Source: Terriglobia bacterium
GTDB taxonomy: Bacteria; Acidobacteriota; Terriglobia; Acidiferrales; UBA7541
Length of the DNA stretch: 64,000 nucleotides
Direction: 5' to 3'
Assembly: GCA_020073605.1 (NCBI GenBank)
Contig: JAIQEW010000016.1
Location: 22,618-86,617, forward strand
Shown here: positions 46,175-58,039 of the stretch, one piece after another
Numbering within the stretch: the first letter of the stretch is position 1
How the letters are laid out: each line of letters begins with the position of its first letter
The notes under the pieces: model-generated
Databases searched by the model: none
What the model saw: the letters and a program-made list of their open reading frames with translations, nothing else
Told to the model about the DNA's origin: nothing
Made by a program: the position numbers and the translations under genes

Positions 46175-48091
46175 CTAGAACAGACCGAAGACAACGACAC
46201 CCGTGGCGGTACCAACATAAACCTTGCCATTCGCAATCATGGGCGTGACGAACTTGCAGTTTCCATTGGTTGAGAACTGGTCGCGCGAGCCAGCCTGATT
46301 GCTATCGTAGAGCTCCGTCGCGAGATTTGTGGCGTCATAGGCGCGAAGCACGCCCGTGCCGCCGGCCTCGAGCGTCCACACGATTCCGTTCGAGGTGCCG
46401 TTGGACGAGACGCTCGGCGTCGTGCCCGGGTAAGCGAATGAATGCGAGCTCATCGAGGACGGTGACGTAGCGAACCTGGCGTTCGCGATCGAAAACGCCC
46501 TCAGACTGCTGCCTACCGACCCGTAGTAAACCGCGTTGTTGAAATAAGCTGGAGCGGACCAGACTCCTCCAGGCAACGCTCCGACGAGTTCCTGGTAAAT
46601 GCCGCTGTCGTTGGTCGCGAACTTGCCCATGTTCTCCCTGTCCACGATGTACATGTTCGTGTCTTTTCCGGCGCCCACCGCCAGATGGCGCGTATGGCTC
46701 TGGCTATCCAGCATATCTGGAAGGAGCATCTCGCCGCCCGATCCGAGATCGGTATCCGCACTGGACTCCGTCTCGGCGGTGCCCTGGCTATTGTTCATCG
46801 CGAAATAGTCCGCCACGGCGAGCGTATTTCCGGTAGTCGACAGCTTCATGAACGAATTGCCGTAGTCCGACTTGTTCGGAAGTCCACCGTTGAGTGTCGT
46901 ATCGAAGGTTCCGTTCCCGACAAGGAAATAAACGTTATTGGACGCGTCCGCCGCCGGGCCGTCCCCCGACATCCAGATGCCGCCTTCCAGGCCGTGTTGC
47001 GTCGTGCCGTTCGCCGTAAGGTTCAGGACGCTCAGCCGCTGGAGATTGGATTCGTTGAAACTGATCGCCCAGCTGGTGTAGTTCGGCGCGTCGCAGTGAG
47101 AGCTCCACGTCGTATAAATCGCGCCGTTCTGCAGCAGCAGAGCGGCGCGCTCTTCATACGAGGCCGGGTTGAACGATTGATTCCCTCCGGAGCTGCCCGT
47201 GCCCGTGCCGGGAACGCTGATGCCGCTGATTTCCACCGGCCCGCCGTTGAGTTCGGCGTGGGTGACGAGATCGATTGCGTGCAAGCGCTGGTGATACGTA
47301 CTTCCGGCTTTCGACATGGAGACAACGAAGATCGTCCCATTGGGTCCGGCATTGAGATCGATCACGGGCGTGGACGTGATCCCGATTTCGGGCGTGACCT
47401 GGCTGCAGCTGCGGTCGTCGCTGGGAAGTTCGGTGCCCGGAATCACGGAGATTTGCCAAAGCGGAGCGCCCGGCGCGTCGGCGTCGAAAGCGTAAAGCAT
47501 GTCGTGCTCGGTTGCGACGTACACCACGTTGTGCGTGGCCGCGTTAATCGTCAGGTTCGGGACGTAGAGCGGCTCGGCATCAACCAGCCCCGTGACGGAG
47601 AGGGTTCCCAGTTTCCCGAATTTTATGGAGTTCACGTTGCTGGTAGTCAGGATCGTTTCATTCGGGTTCAGCCCGGTGCGCCCGTTGTCGTTGTGGTACG
47701 TGAGCACGCTGACCGTCGGGGGCGGCGGCGCCGGATTGACGGTAAGCGTCGCGGAATTGCTGGTCGCCGGAGGATTCACGCCATTGCTCACAACTACGCT
47801 GAAGATCGATCCACTATCGCCGATCGCCGTGGCGGGCGTGGTGTAGCTTGGCGAATTCGGGGCTCCCGAGATGTTCGCATTGTTCTTTTGCCACTGATAG
47901 CTCAGCGGAGCTGTGCCCATGGCCACGACCGTGAATGTTGCTGTCTGACCGGCCGGAACGGTTTTGTCGGCGGGCTGCGTCGTGATCGACGGTGCCACCG
48001 CGTTCCCGCCCCCGCCGGTGGAACCGCCTCCGCAGGCGCTCAGCGCCAGCACCACAAGCGCAAACACGCAAATGCCAGCCCACTGCTTCAA
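46175..48091 (-). CDS. Ig-like/PQQ-type beta-propeller lipoprotein
   Basis: A 638-residue lipoprotein. The lipobox LSAC places the lipidated Cys at residue 20. Gly-rich spacer, then an Ig-like domain (about 33-118; PADKTVPAGQTATFTVVAMG, LSYQWQKNN) and a beta-propeller-like domain (about 128-638) with repeated 'VVYVATEHDMLYAFDADAPG' style blades. The start is TTG at 48091, supported by GGAGG seven bases upstream. No catalytic motif is visible. It is probably exposed on the outer membrane or periplasmic side and processed by Lgt and LspA. Confidence 0.82.
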   Translation of the reverse strand: MKQWAGICVFALVVLALSACGGGSTGGGGNAVAPSITTQPADKTVPAGQTATFTVVAMGTAPLSYQWQKNNANISGAPNSPSYTTPATAIGDSGSIFSVVVSNGVNPPATSNSATLTVNPAPPPPTVSVLTYHNDNGRTGLNPNETILTTSNVNSIKFGKLGTLSVTGLVDAEPLYVPNLTINAATHNVVYVATEHDMLYAFDADAPGAPLWQISVIPGTELPSDDRSCSQVTPEIGITSTPVIDLNAGPNGTIFVVSMSKAGSTYHQRLHAIDLVTHAELNGGPVEISGISVPGTGTGSSGGNQSFNPASYEERAALLLQNGAIYTTWSSHCDAPNYTSWAISFNESNLQRLSVLNLTANGTTQHGLEGGIWMSGDGPAADASNNVYFLVGNGTFDTTLNGGLPNKSDYGNSFMKLSTTGNTLAVADYFAMNNSQGTAETESSADTDLGSGGEMLLPDMLDSQSHTRHLAVGAGKDTNMYIVDRENMGKFATNDSGIYQELVGALPGGVWSAPAYFNNAVYYGSVGSSLRAFSIANARFATSPSSMSSHSFAYPGTTPSVSSNGTSNGIVWTLEAGGTGVLRAYDATNLATELYDSNQAGSRDQFSTNGNCKFVTPMIANGKVYVGTATGVVVFGLF

Positions 48092-48292
48092 TTGCGTCCC
48101 TCCAATACTGCCTTTACCCGTGCCATCTATTCTACATATCGCCTATGGAAAAACTACCTGTCCGGGGACAAAGAGAAGGGACAGGTACGGCTGCACAGGT
48201 CGAATTGGTCCTAGGGAGCGCGCCTTGCTGAGCTAATTCTCTACGGGGAACACCGTTGGGACGTCCGAGCCGTCTCGAGTTGCGCAGTGCGC

Positions 48293-48952
48293 CTACGCTG
48301 ATTCGGCTGTCGTGGGCTCGGGACGGCGGCTTGCGGAGCCGGCTGCGGCTTGCTTGCGCCGCCCGATTACCCAAGCTGCCAATCGCCACACCAGCAGAAT
48401 TCCGACGAGCAATCCATACTCGAGCGGCTTGCGGACGTCGGACTTCACGAGCCAGTAGTAGTGGATCACCCCGGCCATCGCCGTCAGGTAAATGGCCCGG
48501 TGCAGGAGCTGCCAGCGCTTCCCGCCAAGGCGCCTGATCCAGCCAGCCGTGGACGTGATCGCCAGCGGAATCATCAGCACAAAGCCGGCAAAGCCCACGG
48601 TGATGAACCTCCGCTTTTGCACGTCTTTCCACATTTCGGCCCATGCAAATTGCTTGTCGAGGCCAATCCAAGTGCTGAAGTGCAGGCAGCCATAAAAGAA
48701 CGCGAACAGCCCGAGCATCCTCCGGAAGCGGATGAGCTGCGGCAGGCGCAGGAGTTTGCGAAGCGGAGTGATCGCCAGCGTGATTACTATGAAGCGCAGC
48801 GTCCAGTCGCCCGTAGTGTGCGTGATGAAGGCGATGGGATCAGCGGTCAGGTCGCCCTGAAATCCCCGCCAGACCAGCCACGCGGCTGGCGCGAGGCACA
48901 GCAGAAACAAGAAAACCTTGGTCCACTTGCTGGTCAGGATTGCATTCAGCAC
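48293..48952 (-). CDS. msrQ: MsrQ heme-binding membrane subunit
   Basis: A 219-residue, six-helix b-type cytochrome that passes electrons to MsrP. His residues that could bind heme lie in FFYGCLHFSTW, LLHRAIYL and VIHYYW; RFRRMLGLF and PLRKLLRL are typical of the YedZ/MsrQ family. The start is GTG at 48952 with GGAG five bases upstream, 11 bases after the msrP stop. The pair repairs oxidised methionine in periplasmic proteins. Confidence 0.92.
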   Translation of the reverse strand: MLNAILTSKWTKVFLFLLCLAPAAWLVWRGFQGDLTADPIAFITHTTGDWTLRFIVITLAITPLRKLLRLPQLIRFRRMLGLFAFFYGCLHFSTWIGLDKQFAWAEMWKDVQKRRFITVGFAGFVLMIPLAITSTAGWIRRLGGKRWQLLHRAIYLTAMAGVIHYYWLVKSDVRKPLEYGLLVGILLVWRLAAWVIGRRKQAAAGSASRRPEPTTAESA

Positions 48953-48963
48953 GGTGGCTCCGG

Positions 48964-49944
48964 TCAGAAATTCTTGCGCAGATCCATCCCGGCATAGAGG
49001 CTCGCCACCTGGTCGCCGTAGCCGTTGAACATCAGCGTGGGAATCTTGCGCGTAAATAACCCGAGTCCGGGCCCCAGGCGGCGTTCGCTCGCCTGGCTCC
49101 AGCGGGGATGATCGACACTCGGATTCACGTTGGAATAGAAGCCGTATTCCGTCCCGCCGGCGTACATATTCCATGTGGTCGGCGGCTGGCTCTTAACGAA
49201 TCGAATCTTCACGATCGATTTGATGCTCTTGAACCCGTACTTCCACGGAATCACCATGCGCACCGGCGCGCCGTCCTGATTCGGGAGCGTCTCGCCGTAC
49301 ATGCCGACGCAAAGCAGCGCGAGTGGATTCATGGCTTCGTCGAGCCGCAAGCCTTCCACATAAGGGAGCTCGATACCGGCCGAGCTTGCCCACGGCATCT
49401 GCTTCGGATCGTAGTAGCTCTCAAAAGCAACGTACTTTGCCTTCGGCGTCGGTTCGACCAGCTTGAGGATCGTGCTGAGCGAGTAGCCGATCCACGGCAC
49501 CACGATCGACCACGCCTCCACGCAGCGATGCCTGTAGATGCGCTCCTCGAGCGGCGCAATCTTCATGATTTCGTCCATCGTGAACTTGCGCGGCTTGGCG
49601 ACTTCGCCTTCCACCGATACGGTCCACGGCGAGGTCACGAAATTCTTGGCGTTCTGGGAAGGATCGCCCTTGTCGGTGCCAAACTCGTAGAAATTGTTGA
49701 AGGTGGTCACCTTCTCGATGGGCGTCTGCGTATCGCTGGTGCTGCCGGGCCACTTGACCACGCCGTTCAGCTTCACGGGTACAGAACCGGTGCCTGCGGC
49801 CGAAACCAGCCGTGGCAGCTTCTTCCAGGCTTCGACGGCAGCGCCCGTCGCCACCAGCCCCAGCAGGAAGTTTCGCCGACCCATGTACAGGGTCTTCGGG
49901 GTGACGTCCGCGTACGTCAGGTCCGGCTGCTTCTTGATGAGCAT
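48964..49944 (-). CDS. msrP: MsrP protein-methionine-sulfoxide reductase, molybdenum subunit
   Basis: A 326-residue periplasmic molybdopterin enzyme reducing methionine sulfoxide in proteins. A Tat signal (GRRNFLLG, R23-R24) is followed by the sulfite-oxidase-like fold with the molybdenum-ligand Cys C141 in YRHRCVEAWSIVVPW and the GAPVRMVIPWKYGFKS block. The ATG at 49944 has GGAGG seven bases before it. It is 91 bases downstream of glnD on the same strand, so readthrough from the amtB-glnK-glnD unit is possible. Confidence 0.95.
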   Translation of the reverse strand: MLIKKQPDLTYADVTPKTLYMGRRNFLLGLVATGAAVEAWKKLPRLVSAAGTGSVPVKLNGVVKWPGSTSDTQTPIEKVTTFNNFYEFGTDKGDPSQNAKNFVTSPWTVSVEGEVAKPRKFTMDEIMKIAPLEERIYRHRCVEAWSIVVPWIGYSLSTILKLVEPTPKAKYVAFESYYDPKQMPWASSAGIELPYVEGLRLDEAMNPLALLCVGMYGETLPNQDGAPVRMVIPWKYGFKSIKSIVKIRFVKSQPPTTWNMYAGGTEYGFYSNVNPSVDHPRWSQASERRLGPGLGLFTRKIPTLMFNGYGDQVASLYAGMDLRKNF

Positions 49945-50035
49945 ATTTGTCCTCCCGCCCCGGGCTCCAATGATACTACGCACCGGTCTGGGGATTGGAT
50001 GCCTGAACTCTCCAGAAGTGACGAAGATTCTGGGG

Positions 50036-52630
50036 TCACTGGTTCGCGAGTTCGGCGAGCAGGGCCGTGCGGAGCCGCCCCTGATGCTCGGGCTTGAGTT
50101 TGGCTCCCGCGGAGGTCAGGTAGAAAACGTCGATGGCCGTCTGGCCCTCGGTTTCGATGAGCGCGATCTCGATATTGCAATTCTCGCGCGAGAATTGCGA
50201 GCTGATGCGATAGAGGAGCCCGGGCCGGTCCTGCGTGATCACCTCGACGAGCGTGCTGTGCTCGGAGCACTTGTCGTCCACAATCACCTGCGTCTCCACC
50301 TTCACCTTCGGCGCCACATTTTTCTCCGAGCGCAGGCGGTCCCTGAGCATGCGCTCGAGATCGGCCTTGTCGAGCAGGACGTCGTGGATGCTCTTCTTGA
50401 ACCGCTCCCATTCCGGCAAGTTCAGTTCCAGAGTCTGGAACCGGTCGGTGAAGAAAAACGTGTCCACCACGGTTCCCGCCTGATTCGAAAACGCGGCCGC
50501 CTTCACGATATTCATTCCCCACGCAGCCAGCGCGCCGGCCATTTTGGCAAAAAGGAACGGCCGGTCCACCGTGACGAGCGTCAACTCATACCAATGGCGC
50601 CCGCGTGTCAATTCGAGCTGCACCGGGTCGGTGTCCAGGCGGCTTGCCAAGTCCATGTGGCGAATCACGTCGCTGGCGGTCTGCGTGCGGAGGTAGCGCC
50701 GCGGCAGGCCGTCGAGAAAGCTTTCCAGCTTCTGCCCCGCGGCTGGCGTGAGCGTGCGAAGGTGGGTCATCACTTCTTCGTCCACCTCCCCGTGCACCCG
50801 CTCGTCCACACTCCGCATCAGGAAATTGGCGGCGCCGATATAGAGCTGCCACATGTTCTCCGCCTTCCACGGCGTGAGAGCTTCCGGATTCACCGCTTTA
50901 ATATCGGCGTACGTAAGCAGGCAGAGCATTTTCAGCCGCTCGGGCGTTCCCATTTTTTCCGCGATCTGGCGGATCGTCTCGGGATCGAAGATGTCGCGCC
51001 GCAATGCGGCTCCGATGTCGAGATGCCGGCCGATCAGGAAAAGCACCGTTTCGCGGTCGGGCGCGTCCAGCTCGAGCCGCGCGAGGCACGTTTCGGCCAC
51101 TTCGAGGCTGCCGGCCACGTGGCTTTCGGGCTTGGTGCCTTTGCCCGTATCGTGCAGCAGCAAAGCCAGGTAGAGCAGGTCGGGCTGTTCGAGTTCGTCG
51201 AGCAGCTCGGCGTAGCCCTGGTCCCATTTGGATTGCGACTTGCGCAGGGCGTGCAGGTTCTCGATCGTGACGAACGTATGCTCGTCCACCGTGAACCGGT
51301 GCGAATAGTCGCGAATGACGAGCGAATCGATCGCGTGAAACTCAGGCAACAGCAGCGTCAACAGCTCGAGCGAGTGCATCGTGCGCAGCGCCTCCGCCGC
51401 GTGCGGCGCTAGCAGAATCTCCTGAAGGTAGTGCCACAGCGCGGCGCCCCGCGGCGGCGCGGCGGCGAGCACGGGCAGCACCTCCTCGATCTGGTGTTCG
51501 GTGGCCGAGCTGAGGCTCAGGCCGTGGCGTGCCATGAAGCGGAACATGCGCAGCGGCAGTTCGGGATCGGCGAGCGCCTCCTCCCGCTGGAGGAAGATCC
51601 TGCCGTCCACGACCGCGAATTCAGCGTTCGAGAGGCGCGAGCGCAAATTCTGAAACTGGCGGTAGAGCGACGGGCGCGCCGCCGGAAACTCCTCGAGAAG
51701 CTGCCCGGCCACGCGATGGATCAGCCGTGCGTGGCCGAAATAGATTCGCATCCATTCCGACGCGGTGAGCGATTCGGCGTTCGGCGCGCCTACCCTGTAC
51801 GCGGCGGCTTCGTCCTGCGCCACCCATGCAAGCGTGTTGTCGTCGCGCTTGTGGCGGAAATGCAGAAAACAGCGGACGGACATCAGAAAATCGAGGGCCG
51901 CGCCAAATTTCTGGCTCAGCCACGGCGGCAGCAGCGTATTCTCGTCCGGCCAGGAGCCTTGTTCCTCCATCGCGGCGATGAGCGCAAGCCAGTGCGCCAG
52001 GTTGTAGTCGCGCAGCCCGCCCGGGCCGTCCTTCACATTGGGTTCGAGGTGAAAAACGGTGTTCCCGAATTTGTTGTAGCGGCTGCGGGTGAGGTCCGTC
52101 AATTTCTGCACGATCGACCGCGACTCGCGGGAAACGTGCTTCGGGATGACCTGGTCGTGCAGCCGGGCGAAAAGCTTCCGGTCGCCGGCGAGATACCGGC
52201 AATCGAGCAGCGAGATCGCGAACTCGACGTTGTTGGGATCGAACTTCTCACATTCCGCGAGCGTCCGCGTGGCGGGACTCAACTTCATTTTGAGGTCCCA
52301 CATTTCCTGAGAAAAGCTCCGAATGCGGTCCTTGAGCTCGCGGCCCACGTCTCCACCCGCGTGAAGGAAGAGAATGTCGATATCCGAATACGGGAAGAGC
52401 CACCGGCGGCCGTATCCTCCCAGCGCGACCAGGGCGAAATTCTCCGGGCCTTCGGGATCGGGCGAGATCATTTCCTTCCAGAGGCGAACGGCGACGGAGT
52501 CAACCAGCGCGGTGCGGCCGAGCACGGCGGCGCGGCCGTCGCCCGTGGCGAAAAACTCTTCGCGCAGGCGCGCCGATTCTCCCGCATAGAACTCACGCAG
52601 CTCGTGGCCTGATAGGGGTCTTGTGGACAT
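50036..52630 (-). CDS. glnD: [Protein-PII] uridylyltransferase/uridylyl-removing enzyme
   Basis: An 864-residue nitrogen sensor that adds or removes UMP on PII according to glutamine. Domains: nucleotidyltransferase with GGYGRRWLFPYSDIDILFL (D83, D85), a helical region, an HD domain with LLLHDTGKGTK near 490, and two C-terminal ACT domains (about 695-860; YELTLVTVDRPFLFAKMAG, VEVITQDRPGLLYRISSQF). The start is ATG 52630. It lies 96 bases downstream of the PII gene, which is its substrate. Strong functional link with amtB-glnK. Confidence 0.95.
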   Translation of the reverse strand: MSTRPLSGHELREFYAGESARLREEFFATGDGRAAVLGRTALVDSVAVRLWKEMISPDPEGPENFALVALGGYGRRWLFPYSDIDILFLHAGGDVGRELKDRIRSFSQEMWDLKMKLSPATRTLAECEKFDPNNVEFAISLLDCRYLAGDRKLFARLHDQVIPKHVSRESRSIVQKLTDLTRSRYNKFGNTVFHLEPNVKDGPGGLRDYNLAHWLALIAAMEEQGSWPDENTLLPPWLSQKFGAALDFLMSVRCFLHFRHKRDDNTLAWVAQDEAAAYRVGAPNAESLTASEWMRIYFGHARLIHRVAGQLLEEFPAARPSLYRQFQNLRSRLSNAEFAVVDGRIFLQREEALADPELPLRMFRFMARHGLSLSSATEHQIEEVLPVLAAAPPRGAALWHYLQEILLAPHAAEALRTMHSLELLTLLLPEFHAIDSLVIRDYSHRFTVDEHTFVTIENLHALRKSQSKWDQGYAELLDELEQPDLLYLALLLHDTGKGTKPESHVAGSLEVAETCLARLELDAPDRETVLFLIGRHLDIGAALRRDIFDPETIRQIAEKMGTPERLKMLCLLTYADIKAVNPEALTPWKAENMWQLYIGAANFLMRSVDERVHGEVDEEVMTHLRTLTPAAGQKLESFLDGLPRRYLRTQTASDVIRHMDLASRLDTDPVQLELTRGRHWYELTLVTVDRPFLFAKMAGALAAWGMNIVKAAAFSNQAGTVVDTFFFTDRFQTLELNLPEWERFKKSIHDVLLDKADLERMLRDRLRSEKNVAPKVKVETQVIVDDKCSEHSTLVEVITQDRPGLLYRISSQFSRENCNIEIALIETEGQTAIDVFYLTSAGAKLKPEHQGRLRTALLAELANQ

Positions 52631-52726
52631 ACATGTGTGACGGCAATTTGATCCTGCGCCGGAGGCCGCTCGGCCGTTCTTCCTCGCCGGTGCCGCGCAA
52701 CTTGGCTGGAGTTCGACGCGCGCCCG

Positions 52727-54591
<1,865 letters not shown>

Positions 54592-54857
54592 GGAGGCTGT
54601 CTCCCCTGGCAGACGGACGCCTCCGCACACACTATGAGCGTTCCGGCTGACTGTCGGTAATCTAAATTTCGATATGCACTATCGGCAATCGCTATCGAAT
54701 CCCAAACCCGAGCGCATTATACACAGAACAATTCGCGGCGGCAGCAAACACCGGAAGCAGAGCGGGACGACTCCTCGAAGCGGCGGAATGCACATCCAGT
54801 TCGTTACGGCGTGTTGCCAAGGGTACAGTTCGTTGCGGCCGTGCCCAAGCCCTGTTC

Positions 54858-55841
54858 TCAGTCCGCGTAACCGCGCGGGTGCTTGCGCCGCCATTCCCAC
54901 TGCGAGCGCAGGATCGAGGGCAGGTCGGACATCACCGGTTTCCAGCCAAGAACCGATTGGGCTTTCTTTGCGTCCGCCACCAGCCTGGCCGGATCCCCGG
55001 CGCGCGGCCCTTCGACGCGAATCGGGATCGGATGTTCCGTCACCTGCCGGGCTGTTTCGATCACTTCCAGCACGGAATAGCCATGCCCGGTCCCGAGATT
55101 GAGGAAATCGGACTCGCCGCCCTCGCGAAGATAATCGAGCGCCCGGATGTGCGCTTCGGCCAGGTCGGACACGTGAACGTAGTCGCGAATCGGCGTCCCG
55201 TCGGGCGTCGGATAGTTCTTCCCGAAAACCGGGACCTCCGCTTTTTCTCCCAGAGCCGCAGCCAATACGTTCGGCACCAAATGAGATTCTGGCTCGTGGT
55301 GCTCGCCGCAATGCTCCGTCGCGCCCGCCGCGTTGAAATAGCGCAGCGCAATGAACTTCAGCCCGTAGGCGCGGTCGTAGCTATCGAGCAATCGCTCCAT
55401 CAGCAGCTTCGACCAGCCGTAGGGATTCACGGGCCATTGCGGGCACGATTCCGGGATGGGCACCTGTTTCGGCTCTCCATACGTAGCGGCTGTGGATGAA
55501 AGAACGAAGCGTCGAACTCCCGCCGCGACTAGCGCGCCCACCAGCGCGATACCCTGTTCGACGTTATTCTCGAAATACTTGGCCGGCTCCGATACCGACT
55601 CCCCAACGTACGTCAGAGCCGCGAAGTGAACGCACGCTTCGATCTTGTGTTCCTTGATGACGCGCGCCACGAGGGCGCGGTCGCCCACACGGCCGTGGTA
55701 GAACGGCACCTCGCGGTCCACGGATGCACGGTGGCCGCGCGCCAGGTCGTCCAGCACCACCACCTGTTCGCCCTTGGCCCGCAGGCATTCCACCGTCACG
55801 CTCCCGATGTAGCCCGCACCACCTGTCACAAGGATTGCCAT
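54858..55841 (-). CDS. galE: UDP-glucose 4-epimerase
   Basis: A 327-residue short-chain dehydrogenase that interconverts UDP-glucose and UDP-galactose. GGAGYIGS (7-14) is the NAD motif; catalytic residues are S116-T117 in [11 protein letters not shown] and Y141-K145 in [15 protein letters not shown] and the [12 protein letters not shown] block are GalE-specific. The start ATG is 55841. It stands alone, upstream of the amtB unit on the same strand and divergent from the ABC genes. It probably supplies sugar nucleotides for surface glycans. Confidence 0.95.
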   Translation of the reverse strand: MAILVTGGAGYIGSVTVECLRAKGEQVVVLDDLARGHRASVDREVPFYHGRVGDRALVARVIKEHKIEACVHFAALTYVGESVSEPAKYFENNVEQGIALVGALVAAGVRRFVLSSTAATYGEPKQVPIPESCPQWPVNPYGWSKLLMERLLDSYDRAYGLKFIALRYFNAAGATEHCGEHHEPESHLVPNVLAAALGEKAEVPVFGKNYPTPDGTPIRDYVHVSDLAEAHIRALDYLREGGESDFLNLGTGHGYSVLEVIETARQVTEHPIPIRVEGPRAGDPARLVADAKKAQSVLGWKPVMSDLPSILRSQWEWRRKHPRGYAD

Positions 55842-55997
55842 CGCGCTCCCGTCCGCTCAGCCGATCCGGTGCTTGACGCCAAGGCTCGTGATTATAGCCG
55901 AATGTGAAAACTTCACGGTGGGCCAGATTTCGGGGCGATGCCGCACCCGCAGCAACATCGAACGGGCCCCGCGCGTAGTAACATGGAGAGGCTAATA

Positions 55998-56702
55998 ATG
56001 GCACCTGGCAATCAACTGGCAATTCGTGCGGAGCAGGTCACGCGGCACTACCAGATGGGCGACACGCTCGTCCGCGCCGCGGACAACGTGTCGCTCAGCA
56101 TCCTCGCGGGCGAGTTCGTGGCACTCCTGGGCAGCTCCGGTTCTGGCAAGTCCACGATGCTGAATATGATGGCGGGCCTCGACCGGCCCACCTCCGGCTC
56201 CATCTTCGCCCACGATCGCAACCTCGCCGAAATGAGCTCCGAGGAACTGGCCCACCATCGCAGCCACACCGTCGGCATCGTGTTTCAAGCCTTCAACCTG
56301 CTCCCGCGAATGACGCTCGAGGAAAACGTCGAGCTTCCCCTGCGCCTCGCGGAGGTCGATCGCAGCGAGCGGACGGGGCGCGTTCGCGAGGCCGTCGAGC
56401 GCGTCCGGCTGAGCGCGCGGCTGACGCATCGTCCCAGCGAACTTTCCGGCGGCGAGCAGCAGCGAGCCGCGCTGGCTCGCGCGCTTGTGAACCGGCCGAC
56501 CATTCTTCTCGCGGACGAACCCACCGGCAATCTCGACAGCGCCACAGGCGAAGAAATCATGCGCCTGCTGCGCGAGATCAACGAATCGATGGGAATGACG
56601 ATCGTAATGGTCACGCACGAGCGCCCGCGCGCCGAGCGCTTTGCGCATCGCATGATCCTGATGGGCGACGGAAAAGTCCTCAGCGAAGGATGGCGCGCGT
56701 GA
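55998..56702 (+). CDS. ABC transporter ATPase (MacB/LolD type)
   Basis: A 234-residue ATPase. Walker A is GSSGSGKS (45-52), the signature is LSGGEQQRAALARAL near 149 and Walker B is ILLADEPTGNLDS near 170, typical of the LolD/FtsE/MacB group. GAGAGG lies seven bases before the ATG at 55998; an ATG five codons upstream lacks it. Its TGA overlaps the permease GTG by four bases. Together with the permease it should form a mechanotransmission-type exporter rather than an importer. Confidence 0.93.
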   Translation: MAPGNQLAIRAEQVTRHYQMGDTLVRAADNVSLSILAGEFVALLGSSGSGKSTMLNMMAGLDRPTSGSIFAHDRNLAEMSSEELAHHRSHTVGIVFQAFNLLPRMTLEENVELPLRLAEVDRSERTGRVREAVERVRLSARLTHRPSELSGGEQQRAALARALVNRPTILLADEPTGNLDSATGEEIMRLLREINESMGMTIVMVTHERPRAERFAHRMILMGDGKVLSEGWRA

Positions 56703-58039
56703 AGGCCCGCGACCTGCTCGAACTCGCGGACCGCAATCTGCGCGAGGCCATGCTCCGCAATTCCCTCACGACGCTCGGAATCGCCGTCGGCGTGGCGTCG
56801 CTCGTCGCCATGCTCTCGCTCGGCGTCGGTTTGCAGAACCTCGCGACCGAGCGGCTTTCGCGCACCGGTCTTTTCGACGCCATCTTCGTCGCGCCCCAAA
56901 CGAACCTCAATGGGTTCGGGCGTCCCGTAAGGCCGGCCAACACCCCCGCCGAGCCCCCGCGCCCGCTCGACGAAGACGCCCGGCACAAGATTGAAGCCCT
57001 GCCCGAAGTCGTCGAAGTCTATCCCGAAATCCGGTTCCCCACGGAAATTCGCTACGCGGGCAATCCGTACCCGACTGTCGTCGCAGGCCTCGCGCCCTCG
57101 GCGCGCTCCGATGGAGCCTTCGACGGAATGAAGGGCGCCTACTTCTCCAGCCCCTCGGCAAATGAGGCGATCCTGCAAATCGATTTCGCGCGCGAGCTTT
57201 CCAACCAGCCCGAGACGCTGATCGGCCAGGAAATCGTCCTGCGCTACGCCGAGCGACAAGCGCTGCCGACGGATGCTGCGGGCGGCACTTCCCCTGGGGG
57301 CGGATTTTCGATCGTCCCGCGCGAGGAGAAACTCCGCATCGTCGGAATCGTCGCGACGGAGCCTGCCGCGGGCATGGGAGGCTTCGGCCGCGGGCGGCTG
57401 CTGATCCCGTTGCAAGTGGCGGAGACGTTGCGCGCCGCGCAGGCAACTGACTTGCGCGATCTCCTCCGCGACAAGCCCTCGCAGCGCACCTACGAAAGCC
57501 TCACCGTGCGCGTGAAGAGCCCGTCGCAGGTGCAGGCTGTGGAAGACGCGCTCAAGCAGATGGGCTTCGCCGCCTTCTCGCTGCTCGACGCCACCCGCAA
57601 TCTGCGCCTCGTGTTCGCGGTCTTCGATCTCCTGCTCGGCATTTTCGGCAGCCTCGCGCTCATCGTCGCATCGCTCGGGATCATCAACACGCTCGTGATG
57701 GCGATTCTCGAGCGCCGCCGCGAAATCGGCGTGCTCAAGGCTCTGGGCGCAGCCGACCGCGACGTTCGCAGGCTCTTCTTCGTCGAAGCGGGCGCCATGG
57801 GACTGCTCGGCGGCGTTTTCGGCGTGCTGATCGGCTGGCTGATCGGCCGCGCCATCAATTTCGGCACGAACATCTACCTGACTCGCCAGCAATTGCCCTC
57901 GATCACGATTGCATCCGTGCCGTGGTGGATGGTCGCAGCGGCCATCGCCTTTTCCATTGGCGTGAGCCTCGCCGCGGGAATCTATCCGGCGTCCCGAGCG
58001 GCGCGCCTCGATCCCGTCGAAGCTCTGCGGTATGAGTAG
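56699..58039 (+). CDS. MacB/FtsX-type ABC transporter permease
   Basis: A 446-residue permease. One TM helix (about 25-47) is followed by a MacB-like periplasmic domain (about 50-300) and three C-terminal TM helices with the FtsX signature (ILERRREIGVLKALGA, IYPASRAARLDPVEALRYE). The start is GTG at 56699, overlapping the ATPase stop by four bases (GTGA); an ATG three codons upstream (56690) is the alternative. Its stop lies within the first codons of the esterase gene (eight-base overlap), so the three genes form one operon. No MacA or TolC gene is present. Confidence 0.9.
   Translation: MKARDLLELADRNLREAMLRNSLTTLGIAVGVASLVAMLSLGVGLQNLATERLSRTGLFDAIFVAPQTNLNGFGRPVRPANTPAEPPRPLDEDARHKIEALPEVVEVYPEIRFPTEIRYAGNPYPTVVAGLAPSARSDGAFDGMKGAYFSSPSANEAILQIDFARELSNQPETLIGQEIVLRYAERQALPTDAAGGTSPGGGFSIVPREEKLRIVGIVATEPAAGMGGFGRGRLLIPLQVAETLRAAQATDLRDLLRDKPSQRTYESLTVRVKSPSQVQAVEDALKQMGFAAFSLLDATRNLRLVFAVFDLLLGIFGSLALIVASLGIINTLVMAILERRREIGVLKALGAADRDVRRLFFVEAGAMGLLGGVFGVLIGWLIGRAINFGTNIYLTRQQLPSITIASVPWWMVAAAIAFSIGVSLAAGIYPASRAARLDPVEALRYE

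Noticed and set aside
46685..48214. 509-codon plus-strand ORF
   Set aside because: Antisense to the lipoprotein gene, very Arg/Gly-rich, no family likeness.
54592..54857. Sigma-54 promoter for amtB
   Set aside because: No GG-N10-GC element with the right spacing was found upstream of the start.
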